This document shows positions 1-8,549 of a stretch of 64,000 nt of DNA, in pieces (positions within the stretch are counted from its first letter, which is position 1; each line of letters begins with the position of its first letter). The DNA is taken from positions 9,223-73,222 of the forward strand of contig JBFMHA010000012.1 of assembly GCA_040753075.1 (NCBI GenBank), read 5' to 3'. Below the pieces are notes generated by a model. The model searched no databases and was not told the DNA's origin. It saw only the letters and a program-made list of their open reading frames with translations. The stretch is from UBA6814 sp040753075 (lineage in GTDB: Bacteria > Desulfobacterota > Desulfovibrionia > Desulfovibrionales > Desulfovibrionaceae). The position numbers were made by a program, and so were the translations under genes.

Positions 1-33
1 TCCCGGCCCTTTGCTTTCGCGGCGTCCCCGCCC

Positions 34-633
34 TCAGCGCACCAGGTCGCCCAGGCGGCTCCAGCGGACGTCGAACAGGGACTGCCAGGACCAGTAGATG
101 ATCCAGGCCTTGCCCACGATGGCGCCCTGGTCCACGAAGCCCCAGTAGCGGGAGTCGTGGGAGTTGTTGCGGTTGTCGCCCAGGGTGAAGTACTTGCCCT
201 CGGGCACGGTGATGGGACCGAACTCGGCCAGGTGCATGCCGAAGCTCTTGGGCGGCAGATTGGCCAGGTACGGCTCGTCCACCTTCTCCCCGTTGCGCCA
301 CAGCGCCCCGCCCCGCAGCTCGATGGTGTCCCCGGGCAGGCCGACGACCCTCTTGATGAAGTCCTTGGAGGGGTCCTCGGGATACTCGAACACGATGATG
401 TCCTGGAAATGGGGCGAGGACACCGGGACGAGGGTGCGGCCGGTGAAGGGGATCTTGATGCCGTAGATGAACTTGTTCACCAGCAGGTGGTCGCCCACCT
501 GCAGGGTCTGGAGCATGGACTCCGAGGGGATCTTGAAGGCCTGCACCACGAAGGTGCGGATGAACAGGGCCAGGACCAGGGCGATGATGAGCGCCTCGGC
601 GTATTCCTTGACCATTTTGACCGTAGGATTCAT
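34..633 (-). CDS. lepB: Signal peptidase I
   Basis: Type I signal peptidase of 199 residues, which removes signal peptides from exported proteins at the periplasmic face of the inner membrane. An N-terminal membrane segment spans about residues 12-32. The catalytic serine is Ser39 in the IPSES-M motif and the general-base lysine is Lys94 in FIKRVVGLPGD. The GDNRNNSHDSR box follows near residue 163. Length and motif order fit the short LepB form. The ATG at 633 is chosen because the membrane anchor begins directly after it; the open frame continues upstream only as a shadow of lepA. It lies 53 bases downstream of lepA on the same strand, the usual lepA-lepB arrangement. Confidence 0.96.
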   Translation of the reverse strand: MNPTVKMVKEYAEALIIALVLALFIRTFVVQAFKIPSESMLQTLQVGDHLLVNKFIYGIKIPFTGRTLVPVSSPHFQDIIVFEYPEDPSKDFIKRVVGLPGDTIELRGGALWRNGEKVDEPYLANLPPKSFGMHLAEFGPITVPEGKYFTLGDNRNNSHDSRYWGFVDQGAIVGKAWIIYWSWQSLFDVRWSRLGDLVR

Positions 634-686
634 GGGTGCCTCGAATCGCCCCGGGGCCGGGGCGCAGTGCGTCTGGGGATGGCGGC

Positions 687-2492
687 CTAGTCGTCTCCGG
701 CCTTGAGCGCCGCGAGGAAGGCTTCCTGGGGAATCTCCACGTTGCCCATCTTCTTCATGCGCTTCTTGCCTTCCTTCTGCTTCTCCAACAGCTTGCGCTT
801 GCGGGTGATGTCGCCGCCGTAGCACTTGGCGGTCACGTCCTTGCGCAGGGGGGCCACCCGCTCCCGGGCGATGATCTTGTTGCCGATGGCCGCCTGGAGC
901 ACCACCTCGAAAAGCTGGCGGGGGATGGCGCGCTTGAGCTTGAGAGCCACGTTCCGGCCGTGGTGCGCGGCGCGCTCCCGGTGCACGATGATGGAGAGCG
1001 CGTCCACCGGGTCGCCGTTGATGAGCATGTCCAGCTTCACCAGGTCCGCCTCGCGGAACTCGATGAACTCGTAGTCCAGGGAGGCGTAGCCCCGGGTCAC
1101 GGACTTGAGCTTGTCGAAGAAGTCGAACACGATCTCGGCGAAGGGGGCCTCGTAGGTGATGGTCACCCGGGTGGAGGTGAGGTAGCGCATGTCCTTCTGG
1201 ATGCCGCGCTTCTCCTCGCAGAGCTTGATGACGTTGCCCACGTACTCGTTGGGGGTGTGGATCTCCATGCGCACGTAGGGCTCGGCCATGGCCGCCACCT
1301 CGGTGACCGGGGGCAGCTTGGCCGGATTGTCGATGAACCGGGTCTCGCCCTTGACCGTGGCGACCCTGTAGATCACCGAGGGCGCGGTGGCGATGAGGTT
1401 GGCCGAGAACTCCCGCTCCAGCCGCTCCTGGATGATCTCCATGTGCAGGAGGCCCAGGAACCCGGCCCGGAAGCCGAAGCCCAGGGCCTGGGACGTCTCG
1501 GGCTCGAAGGTGAAGGCCGCGTCGTTGAGCTGGAGCTTCTCCAGGGCGGCCTTGAGCGGCTCGTACTCCGCGGGCTCCACCGGGTACAGGCCGGAGAAGA
1601 CCATGGGCTTGATCTTCTTGAAGCCCGGGAAGGGCTTGTCCGTGGGATTCCGCGGGGTGGTGATGGTGTCGCCCACCGGCGCGTCGGTGAGATCCTTCAT
1701 GGACGCGCACAGGAAGCCCACCTCGCCCGGGCCCAGGGCCTTCACTTCCTTGGCGTCGGGCGAGAACACGCCGAGCTTGGTGACCTCGAACTCCCGCTTG
1801 GTGGTGAAGATCTGGATCTTCTGGCCCAGGGTCAGGGCGCCGTCCAGCATGCGGAAGAGCACCACCACGCCCTGGTAGGAGTCGTACCAGGAGTCGAAGA
1901 TCAGCGCGCGCAGCGGCGCGCCGGGATCTCCCTCGGGCGGGGGCAGCTTGGCCACGATGGCCTCCAGCACCTCGTCCACGCCCATGCCGGTCTTGGCCGA
2001 CACGGACAGGGCGCTGTCCGCGGGCAGGCCGATGATCTCCTCGATCTCCTGGGCCACCCGGTCCGGGTCCGCGCTGGGCAGGTCGATCTTGTTCAGGACC
2101 GGGATGATCTCCAGGTTGTGGTCCAGGGCCAGGTAGACGTTGGCCAGCGTCTGGGCCTCCACGCCCTGGGTGGAGTCCACCACCAGGAGCGCGCCCTCGC
2201 ACGCGGCCAGGGAGCGCGAGACCTCGTAGGAGAAGTCCACGTGCCCCGGGGTGTCGATGAGGTTCAGGACGTATTCCCTGCCGTCCCTGGCCTTGTACGG
2301 GATGCGCACGGTCTGGGCCTTGATGGTGATGCCCCGCTCCCGCTCCAGCTCCAGGCGGTCCAGGTACTGCTCCCGGCGCTCCCGCGCGGAGAGCACGCCG
2401 GTCAGCTCCAAAACCCGGTCGGCCAAGGTGGACTTGCCGTGGTCGATGTGGGCTATGATACTGAAATTACGTATATTTTCTTGTCTGCTCAT
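687..2492 (-). CDS. lepA: Elongation factor 4 (LepA)
   Basis: Ribosome-associated translational GTPase of 601 residues, the normal family length, thought to act on stalled or mispositioned ribosomes. The G1 loop (HIDHGKST) lies near residue 15, DTPGH near 76 and NKID near 130, followed by EF-G-like domains and the LepA-specific C-terminus rich in Lys/Arg. The ATG at 2492 gives the family-typical N-terminus (RNFSIIAHIDHGKST). A GTG at 2507 is in frame, but it sits directly against the purine-rich stretch that should act as ribosome binding site. First gene of the lepA-lepB pair. Confidence 0.96.
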   Translation of the reverse strand: MSRQENIRNFSIIAHIDHGKSTLADRVLELTGVLSARERREQYLDRLELERERGITIKAQTVRIPYKARDGREYVLNLIDTPGHVDFSYEVSRSLAACEGALLVVDSTQGVEAQTLANVYLALDHNLEIIPVLNKIDLPSADPDRVAQEIEEIIGLPADSALSVSAKTGMGVDEVLEAIVAKLPPPEGDPGAPLRALIFDSWYDSYQGVVVLFRMLDGALTLGQKIQIFTTKREFEVTKLGVFSPDAKEVKALGPGEVGFLCASMKDLTDAPVGDTITTPRNPTDKPFPGFKKIKPMVFSGLYPVEPAEYEPLKAALEKLQLNDAAFTFEPETSQALGFGFRAGFLGLLHMEIIQERLEREFSANLIATAPSVIYRVATVKGETRFIDNPAKLPPVTEVAAMAEPYVRMEIHTPNEYVGNVIKLCEEKRGIQKDMRYLTSTRVTITYEAPFAEIVFDFFDKLKSVTRGYASLDYEFIEFREADLVKLDMLINGDPVDALSIIVHRERAAHHGRNVALKLKRAIPRQLFEVVLQAAIGNKIIARERVAPLRKDVTAKCYGGDITRKRKLLEKQKEGKKRMKKMGNVEIPQEAFLAALKAGDD

Positions 2493-2540
2493 GGTCTTCG
2501 GAGGCACCTCTCCCTACGCCCGAAAACCGGGCGCGCGCCC

Positions 2541-2570
2541 TTCTTACGGCATTCGCCTGGGGAAGTCCAA
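2541..2570 (-). promoter_or_regulatory. Candidate lepA promoter
   Basis: On the minus strand, TTGGAC (2565-2570) and TAAGAA (2541-2546) are separated by 18 bases, ending about 50 bases before the lepA start. The match to the sigma-70 consensus is moderate, and it is the best pair I see in the divergent region shared with the LytTR gene. Confidence 0.3.
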
Positions 2571-2608
2571 TGCAGGGAAACGTCTCGAAAAGGCCATTCT
2601 TTCCCCTT

Positions 2609-2636
2609 TTGATATTACGCAGTTTCCTGCTATAGG
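2609..2636 (+). promoter_or_regulatory. Candidate promoter of the LytTR gene
   Basis: TTGATA (2609-2614) and TATAGG (2631-2636) are separated by 16 bases, about 60 bases upstream of the LytTR-protein start codon. This is the AT-richest stretch of the divergent lepA/LytTR intergenic region. Confidence 0.45.
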
Positions 2637-2696
2637 GGCCTACCGGGTCGGGGACGGAATCCCCTTCGCCCCCCGCTGCGCCCGGCTCCACACGCC

Positions 2697-3563
2697 ATGG
2701 CCAAGCTCAACACCCTCATCCTCCACCCCGACGCCGCGGTGCGCCAGGCGCTGCGCGACCGGCTGGCGGAGGTGCCGTTCCTCAAGGTCCTGGGCGAGGC
2801 GGCCACCGGATTCGAGGCCCTGGAGATCATGGAGCACATCAGCTACGGGGTCATCTTCCTGGGCTGCGACCTGCCCGCCGGGGTCTCCGGGTTCGAACTG
2901 GCCCAGATGCTGGCCGGCCGCAAGCAGAAGCCGGCCCTGGTGTTCATCTCCGCGGACGAGGCCCGGGCCTTCACCGCCTTCGAGCTGGGGGCCACGGACT
3001 ACCTGCTGTGGCCCTTCACCCCGGAGCGCCTGAACCGCACCCTGGACCGCCTGAACGTGTTCAAGGCCCACTTCAAGGAGATCCCGGCCCCCAGCGCGGG
3101 CTGGCATCCGGCCGCGGACATCGCCGAGGAGGAGACCCTCTCCCTGCCCCTGGAGGAGGAAGAGGAGGAGCGGTTCATGAAGGCCCTGTCCAGCGCCTGG
3201 GAGCAGTCCGGCCAGGCCAGGCCGCTGGACATCGAGAAGCTGCCCATCAGCCTGGACGGCCGCACCATCCTCATCCCGTACACCCAGATCATCTTTGTCG
3301 AGGCCTACGAGGACTATTCCTACGTGCACACCGCGGGGCAGAAGTTCCTCACCTCCTACCGCCTGAAGAACCTGGAGGAGCGCCTGCGGCCCTACCGGTT
3401 CTTCAGGGTGCACCGCAAGTTCCTGGTGAACCTGGACATGGTGACCGAAATCGCCAGCCTGCCCGGGTCCAACTTCATGCTGCGCACCACGGGCAAGACC
3501 CGCATCGAACTGCCCATCAGCCGCCGCCGCATCGGCGAACTCAAGGCCATCCTGGGGCTCTAG
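2697..3563 (+). CDS. LytTR-domain regulator with degenerate receiver domain
   Basis: Protein of 288 residues. An N-terminal CheY-like receiver fold (about 1-120) is joined by an acidic linker (about 140-165) to a C-terminal LytTR DNA-binding domain (about 190-285, with FVEAYEDYSYVHT and FFRVHRKFLVNL). The receiver looks non-phosphorylatable. The usual acidic pair near the N-terminus reads HPD, the position of the phospho-acceptor Asp reads Gly (FLGCDLPAG), and the conserved Lys of the K-P motif is Trp (YLLWPFTPERL). It lies 131 bases upstream of acs on the same strand, so a role in acetate metabolism control is plausible. I infer a pseudo-receiver that responds to a ligand, partner or dimerisation rather than phosphotransfer. 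Confidence 0.88.
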   Translation: MAKLNTLILHPDAAVRQALRDRLAEVPFLKVLGEAATGFEALEIMEHISYGVIFLGCDLPAGVSGFELAQMLAGRKQKPALVFISADEARAFTAFELGATDYLLWPFTPERLNRTLDRLNVFKAHFKEIPAPSAGWHPAADIAEEETLSLPLEEEEEERFMKALSSAWEQSGQARPLDIEKLPISLDGRTILIPYTQIIFVEAYEDYSYVHTAGQKFLTSYRLKNLEERLRPYRFFRVHRKFLVNLDMVTEIASLPGSNFMLRTTGKTRIELPISRRRIGELKAILGL

Positions 3564-3641
3564 CATGCCGGCCGCCGCACTGCCTCCGCTATCCGCCGTT
3601 CAACGCGCCCCTCGCGCCTTTCCCCGAATTTCCCTCGCAGC

Positions 3642-3670
3642 TTGCCCGGCGTGTGCTACCACGGTATCCG
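3642..3670 (+). promoter_or_regulatory. Candidate acs promoter
   Basis: TTGCCC (3642-3647) and TATCCG (3665-3670) with a 17-base spacer lie 25 bases before the acs start codon, in the 131-base gap after the LytTR gene. The consensus match is weak to moderate. A GGAG ribosome binding site follows at about 3683-3688. Confidence 0.35.
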
Positions 3671-3694
3671 CACCCCCGGCCAAGGAGAAGGCAC

Positions 3695-5626
3695 ATGGAC
3701 AACTCCGGCGCCCTTGACGCCCTCTTGCAGGAAGAGCGGGTCTTCCGTCCCCTGCCCCAGCTGGTCATCGAGGCCAACGTCAATCCCCAGGAACTGGCGG
3801 CGCACTACAGGGCCGCGGACGAGGACTTCCTCGCCTACTGGGAGGACGCAGCCCACGAGCTGGACTGGTTCAAGATGTGGGAGAAGGTCCTGGACGACTC
3901 CCAGGCCCCCTTCTACAAGTGGTTCCCCGGGGCCAAGTGCAACATCGTGTACAACGCCCTGGACCGCCACATCGAGACCGTGAGCAAGAACAAGCTGGCC
4001 CTCATCTGGGAGGGCGAGCCCGGGGACTCGCGCAAGTACACCTACTACGAGCTCTACCGCGCGGTGAACCGCTTCGCCAACGCCCTGCGCTCCCTGGGGG
4101 TGAAGAAGGGCGACCGGATCGTCATCTACCTGCCGCTCCTGCCCGAAACCCTCATCTCCATGCTGGCCGCGGCCAAGATCGGGGCCATCCATTCCCTGGT
4201 CTACGGCGGCTTCTCGGCCAAGGTCCTGCGCGAGCGCATCAACAACTGCCAGGCCAAGCTGGTGGTCACCTGCGACGGCTTCTACCGCAACGGCCAGCCG
4301 GTGAACCTCAAGAACACCGTGGACGAGGCCCTGGAAGGGGCCTGCGCCGAGTGCGTGGACAGCGTGGTGGTGGTGCACCGGGCTGGCGTGGACATCGAGA
4401 TGAACGAGCCGCGCGACCTCTGGTACGAGGACCTGGTGCGCCAGGAGCGCGCCGACGCCACCACCGAGGTCATGGACGCCGCGGACCCGCTGTTCCTGCT
4501 CTACACCTCGGGCACCACGGGCAAGCCCAAGGGCATCGTGCACACCCACGCCGGATACATGGTGGGCGTGCACCGCACCCTGAACTGGGTCTTCGACATC
4601 AAGCCCACGGACATCTTCTGGTGCACCGCGGACACCGGGTGGATCACCGGCCACTCCTACGTGGTCTACGGCCCGCTCATGGCCGGCACCACCGTGGTCA
4701 TGTACGAGGGCCATCCCCTCTACCCCCAGGCCGACCGGCTGTGGAACATCGTGGACCGCTACGGGGTGACCATCCTCTACACCGCGCCCACCCTCATCCG
4801 CATGCTCATGCGCTTCGGCGTGCAGTACGTGCGCAAGCACGACCTCTCCACCCTGCGCCTGCTGGGCAGCGTGGGCGAGTGCATCAGCCCCGAGACCTGG
4901 GTGTGGTTCTACAAGAACATCGGCCGCTCCGAGTGCCCGGTGCTGGACACCTGGTGGCAGACCGAGACCGGCATGATGATGATCTCGCCTCTGCCCATCT
5001 CCCTGCTCAAGCCCGGCTCGGTGAACAAGCCCCTGCCCGGCGTCACGGCGGACATCCGGGACTCCAACGGCGAGCCCGTGCCGCCCGGGAAGGGCGGGCT
5101 CCTGGTCCTCACCAAGCCCTGGCCGGCCATGATGACCACCCTGTGGGAGGACCCGGACGGGTACAAGGCCCAGTACTGGGAGCGGATGCCCGGCGGGGTC
5201 TACTACGCCGGGGACGTGGCCCGGCGGGACGAGGACGGCTACATCTGGATCCAGGGCCGGGCCGACGACGTGCTGAACATCGCGGGCCACCGCATCGGCA
5301 ACGCGGAGATGGAGAGCGGCCTGAACGCCCACAAGTGGGTCATCGAGAGCGCGGTCGTCGGCGTGCCCGACGCCATCAAGGGCGAGGTGGCCAAGGCCTT
5401 CGTGGTGCTCAAGGACGGCTGGCGCGAGGAGTACGACTCGGCCGAGGAGCTCATCAAGCACCTCAAGACCCACATCCGCAAGGAGCTGGGACCGGTGGCG
5501 GTCATCAAGAGCATCGAGTTCAAGCCCGACCTCCCCAAGACCCGCAGCGGCAAGATCGTCCGCCGCATCCTCAAGGCCCAGGAGCTGGGCCAGGACGTGG
5601 GGGACACCAGCACGCTGGAGGACTAG
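3695..5626 (+). CDS. acs: Acetyl-CoA synthetase (AMP-forming)
   Basis: Converts acetate, ATP and CoA to acetyl-CoA, AMP and pyrophosphate through an acetyl-adenylate. The protein has 643 residues, as expected for Acs. The N-terminal ACS domain is followed by the AMP-binding core with the P-loop-like YTSGTTGKPKG near residue 268, the WWQTETG acyl-pocket motif, YYAGDVARRDEDGY, and the C-terminal domain with the regulatory lysine in the SGK motif (Lys620). That lysine is a known site of reversible acetylation in the family. The ATG at 3695 has AAGGAGAAG just upstream; the open frame extends further 5' only as a shadow. A strong hairpin terminator follows. Confidence 0.97.
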   Translation: MDNSGALDALLQEERVFRPLPQLVIEANVNPQELAAHYRAADEDFLAYWEDAAHELDWFKMWEKVLDDSQAPFYKWFPGAKCNIVYNALDRHIETVSKNKLALIWEGEPGDSRKYTYYELYRAVNRFANALRSLGVKKGDRIVIYLPLLPETLISMLAAAKIGAIHSLVYGGFSAKVLRERINNCQAKLVVTCDGFYRNGQPVNLKNTVDEALEGACAECVDSVVVVHRAGVDIEMNEPRDLWYEDLVRQERADATTEVMDAADPLFLLYTSGTTGKPKGIVHTHAGYMVGVHRTLNWVFDIKPTDIFWCTADTGWITGHSYVVYGPLMAGTTVVMYEGHPLYPQADRLWNIVDRYGVTILYTAPTLIRMLMRFGVQYVRKHDLSTLRLLGSVGECISPETWVWFYKNIGRSECPVLDTWWQTETGMMMISPLPISLLKPGSVNKPLPGVTADIRDSNGEPVPPGKGGLLVLTKPWPAMMTTLWEDPDGYKAQYWERMPGGVYYAGDVARRDEDGYIWIQGRADDVLNIAGHRIGNAEMESGLNAHKWVIESAVVGVPDAIKGEVAKAFVVLKDGWREEYDSAEELIKHLKTHIRKELGPVAVIKSIEFKPDLPKTRSGKIVRRILKAQELGQDVGDTSTLED

Positions 5627-5645
5627 CCCCCCGCGCGAAGTCTTC

Positions 5646-5675
5646 AGGCCGCGGCCTCCGGGCCGCGGCCTTTCT
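5646..5675 (+). terminator. Intrinsic terminator of acs
   Basis: A perfect 11-bp stem (AGGCCGCGGCC, loop TCCG, then the complementary arm) lies 20 bases after the acs stop and is followed by a short T-rich tail (TTCTC). It ends before the ribosome binding site of the next gene. Confidence 0.75.
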
Positions 5676-5699
5676 CGTGCGCCGCCAGGAGGATGGATC

Positions 5700-6968
5700 A
5701 TGGCCCGAAAGAGAAAGAAGACTTCCCAGGCGCCCTCGCCCCCCCCTCGCCGCCTGGCCAAACCAGCCTTGAGCATCCTGCTGTCCGCTCTGTCCGCCCT
5801 GCTGCTCGCCCTGCTGCTCTTCGAAGCCCTGCTCCACCTGGCTCCGGGCCTGGCGCCCATGGCCGTGGCCCAGTACCTGCCCGCCTCGGGAAAGCAGGCC
5901 GTGGCCAAGGCCCACGGGTACATGACCAAGGACATGGTCAAGGGCGATAACCTCCTGTATTCGTACAACCCCGCCACAGCCCGCAGCGAACGGTCCTTCC
6001 CCATCGACGAGAACGGCTACCGCAACCCGGGCCTACCCGCGGAGGCGGTGGACGTGATCCTTCTGGGCGACTCCCTGCTCATCGCCGAGGGCGCGGCCCG
6101 GGACCTGGGCGACCTGTTTCGGGAACGTGGTTTCACCGCCTACAACCTGGGCATGGGCGGCTACGGGCTGCAACTCGAACTGGGCGCCTACCTGAAGTAC
6201 ATCGTCATCCCCAAGGTCCGACACCGGGCCGTGGTGGCGCTCATCTGCCTGGCCAACGACTTCAAGGACAGCGAGAATTACGCCCATACCGTCCGCGGCC
6301 AGGGCGACTACACCTGGTACCTCAACGACGGGGTAAAGCCCGCCCCGGAGCGCGACTCCTGGCTGTGGAGCCCCGGACTCCTGGCCGGCCTGGGGAAGAT
6401 AGCCGCGGGCTGGGCCAAGGCGGAAAAGCCGGACACGGTCCAGGTGACCACGCCCTACGCCACCTTCACCATGGAGCGGAACGCCCTGCACCCAAAGAAC
6501 GTCTACTCCGGGGACTACCGCCAATCCGCCCAGTTCTCCTACGCCATGGCCGGAATCATTTACGCTGCGAGGATGTCCGACACCCCGGTGCTCTTCGTAT
6601 TCATGCCTAACCCCGCCAACCTGTATGCGGACTTCGCCCTGGATCCTTCGGCCCGGGCCGAGGTCAAGGAGCATTACGAGATCATCAAGCAGGCGATCAC
6701 AGAATGGTGCGGATGGGCCCAGGACTCCATGCGCTTGCGCGACGACACTCTACCCGTCCTGAAACAGGGGCGGGACTACTGGCTGCTCGACGCCCTGCCC
6801 CCGCTGAGCCAGGCCGCAGCCCGCGAACTGGTCACCGTGACCCCGGGCGACTACCACCTGAACACCCGAGGCATCGAGGTCCTCTTTTCGGCCATCTCCC
6901 CTCTGGTGCAGGACCTCCTGGCCGGCCGCGCCCCCTCCCCTCCGCCGGCCGCGCCCCCCTCCCCTTGA
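5700..6968 (+). CDS. Membrane-anchored SGNH/GDSL-hydrolase-like protein
   Basis: A 422-residue protein with a basic N-terminus (MARKRKK), one membrane segment at about residues 23-45, and a periplasmic domain with SGNH/GDSL features. Block I is LLGDSLL with Ser125 as probable nucleophile, a conserved-Gly block is NLGMGGYG, block III is LANDF, and the C-terminal D-x-H is Asp384/His386 (GDYHLNTRG). The C-terminus is a Pro/Ala tail. SGNH enzymes of this anchored type are often esterases or O-acetyltransferases acting on surface polysaccharides; the substrate here is unknown. AGGAGG at 5687-5692 supports the start. It stands alone between the acs terminator and the next gene. Confidence 0.8.
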   Translation: MARKRKKTSQAPSPPPRRLAKPALSILLSALSALLLALLLFEALLHLAPGLAPMAVAQYLPASGKQAVAKAHGYMTKDMVKGDNLLYSYNPATARSERSFPIDENGYRNPGLPAEAVDVILLGDSLLIAEGAARDLGDLFRERGFTAYNLGMGGYGLQLELGAYLKYIVIPKVRHRAVVALICLANDFKDSENYAHTVRGQGDYTWYLNDGVKPAPERDSWLWSPGLLAGLGKIAAGWAKAEKPDTVQVTTPYATFTMERNALHPKNVYSGDYRQSAQFSYAMAGIIYAARMSDTPVLFVFMPNPANLYADFALDPSARAEVKEHYEIIKQAITEWCGWAQDSMRLRDDTLPVLKQGRDYWLLDALPPLSQAAARELVTVTPGDYHLNTRGIEVLFSAISPLVQDLLAGRAPSPPPAAPPSP

Positions 6969-7031
6969 CCCTGCCCTAACTTGCCGTCTACTCTTCTCTT
7001 GAATCCGGCCTCCGGCCGGAGGGGAGGAGCC

Positions 7032-8420
7032 ATGTATTTCGAGCAGATCACCTCGGAGGGGCTGGGATGCTTCTCGTATGTGATCGGCTGTCCGGGCGCG
7101 GGGGAGATGTGCGTGGTGGACCCGCGGCGGGACGTGCAGGTCTACCTGGACGTCGCCCGGGACCGGGGCATGCGCCTGACCCGGGTCATCGACACCCACC
7201 TGCACGCGGACCACGTGTCCGGAGCGCACGAGCTGGCCTACGCCACAGGCGCGGCCATCTGCATGTTCCACTCCAGCCCGGTGGAGTTCCCCTTCACCCC
7301 CCTGCGCGAGGGCGACGCCTTCGTCATGGGCGTGGCCCGCGTCACCGTGTTGCGCACACCGGGCCACACCCCGGACGCCCTTTCCCTGCTGGCGGCCGAC
7401 ACCGCCCGCTCGGACGAGCCGTGGCTGCTGCTCTCCGGGGACCTGCTTTTCGTGGGCGACGTGGGCCGGCCCGACCTGGCCGGCAGCGAGCACCTGGACG
7501 AGCAGGTGGCGAACCTCCACCACAGCCTGTACGTCACGCTGGCCGGCCTTCCCGACCACCTGGCCCTGTACCCGGCCCACGGGGCGGGCTCCCTGTGCGG
7601 CCGGGGCATGAGCTCCCTCAAGAGCTCCACCCTGGGCTTCGAGCGCCGGGCCAACCCCATGCTCCGGCTCCCGGACCCGGCCGCCTTCCGCAAGGCCGTG
7701 ACCGCCGCCCTGCCGGCCCGGCCCAAGAGCTTCTCCCGGATCATCGACATCAACCGCAGGGGCGCGGTGCTGCTCGACCGCTGCCCCCTGGACAAGGCCC
7801 TGGCCCCGGACCGCTTCGCCAACCTGCGCGAGGCCGGGGCCACGGTCATCGACACCCGCGACGCCGCGGCCTTCGGCGGCGCGCACATCCCGGGCAGCCT
7901 GAACATCGGGTTCGAGCCCTCCATCGCCAACTGGACCGGCATGGTGGTGGACCCGGACGCCCGGCTCCTCCTGGTGGTGGACAGCCGAGAGCGCTATGCG
8001 GCCATGCGCACCGAACTGCACCGCATCGGCTACGACAACATCCTGGGCTGGCTCTCCGGGGGCCTGCCCGCCTGGATCGCCGGCGGCCGGCCCGTGGAGC
8101 GGCTCAGCCAGACCTCGGCCGGAGAGGTCAAGCGCCTCATGGACCGCGGCCCGGCGCCCCGCATCGTGGACGTGCGCACTCCCCAGGAATGGGAGGCCGG
8201 CCACATCCCCGGGGCCCTGCACCGACCCATCGCGGACATCGTGACCGCCGGCCTGGAGTTGCCCGGGGACGAGCCCCTGGTGCTCTACTGCGGCTCGGGC
8301 TACCGCTCCAACATCGCGGCCAGCATGCTCTCCCGCCGCGGCTTCGCGGACGTCCGCTCCCTGGCCGGGGGCGTCATCGCCTGGCGAAGCTCCGGGTACC
8401 CGCTGCAGCGCGACGCCTGA
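7032..8420 (+). CDS. MBL-fold persulfide-dioxygenase-like protein with two rhodanese domains
   Basis: A 462-residue, probably cytoplasmic protein. The N-terminal metallo-beta-lactamase domain (about 1-240) resembles ETHE1/Blh persulfide dioxygenases, with ligands His56, His58, Asp60 and His61 (THLHADH), a GDLLFVGDVGRPDL segment and YPAHGAGS. Two rhodanese domains follow (about 265-360 and 370-462). The second carries the active-site loop CGSGYRS and can bind sulfane sulfur. In the first, the equivalent position reads VVDSRERY without cysteine, so it is probably structural. The family oxidises glutathione- or protein-bound persulfide to sulfite; the rhodanese would supply or accept sulfur. GGGGAGGAG at 7021-7029 supports the ATG. 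Confidence 0.88.
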   Translation: MYFEQITSEGLGCFSYVIGCPGAGEMCVVDPRRDVQVYLDVARDRGMRLTRVIDTHLHADHVSGAHELAYATGAAICMFHSSPVEFPFTPLREGDAFVMGVARVTVLRTPGHTPDALSLLAADTARSDEPWLLLSGDLLFVGDVGRPDLAGSEHLDEQVANLHHSLYVTLAGLPDHLALYPAHGAGSLCGRGMSSLKSSTLGFERRANPMLRLPDPAAFRKAVTAALPARPKSFSRIIDINRRGAVLLDRCPLDKALAPDRFANLREAGATVIDTRDAAAFGGAHIPGSLNIGFEPSIANWTGMVVDPDARLLLVVDSRERYAAMRTELHRIGYDNILGWLSGGLPAWIAGGRPVERLSQTSAGEVKRLMDRGPAPRIVDVRTPQEWEAGHIPGALHRPIADIVTAGLELPGDEPLVLYCGSGYRSNIAASMLSRRGFADVRSLAGGVIAWRSSGYPLQRDA

Positions 8421-8439
8421 CCCGGCCCGGGCGCCCCTT

Positions 8440-8463
8440 CGGAAAAACCTTTGGCTTTTTCCG
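8440..8463 (+). terminator. Hairpin terminator after the MBL-rhodanese gene
   Basis: An 8-bp inverted repeat (CGGAAAAA ... TTTTTCCG, 8-base loop) starts 20 bases after the stop codon. The T-run is inside the 3' arm, so it could work weakly in both directions. It also precedes the usp gene and may overlap its promoter region. Confidence 0.45.
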
Positions 8464-8475
8464 GACAAGATGTAT

Positions 8476-8490
8476 CAATTCATAGAATTG
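8476..8490. promoter_or_regulatory. Palindrome upstream of the UspA gene (possible operator)
   Basis: CAATTC-ATA-GAATTG is a perfect 6-bp inverted repeat with a 3-bp spacer, in an AT-rich pocket 60 bases upstream of the usp start codon. Size and symmetry fit a dimeric regulator site. No regulator is identified. Confidence 0.3.
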
Positions 8491-8549
8491 CGCGATGCTC
8501 ACCCGAACTGGAATCCGCGGGCAAACCCCGTCGTCCGCACGAGGACCGC

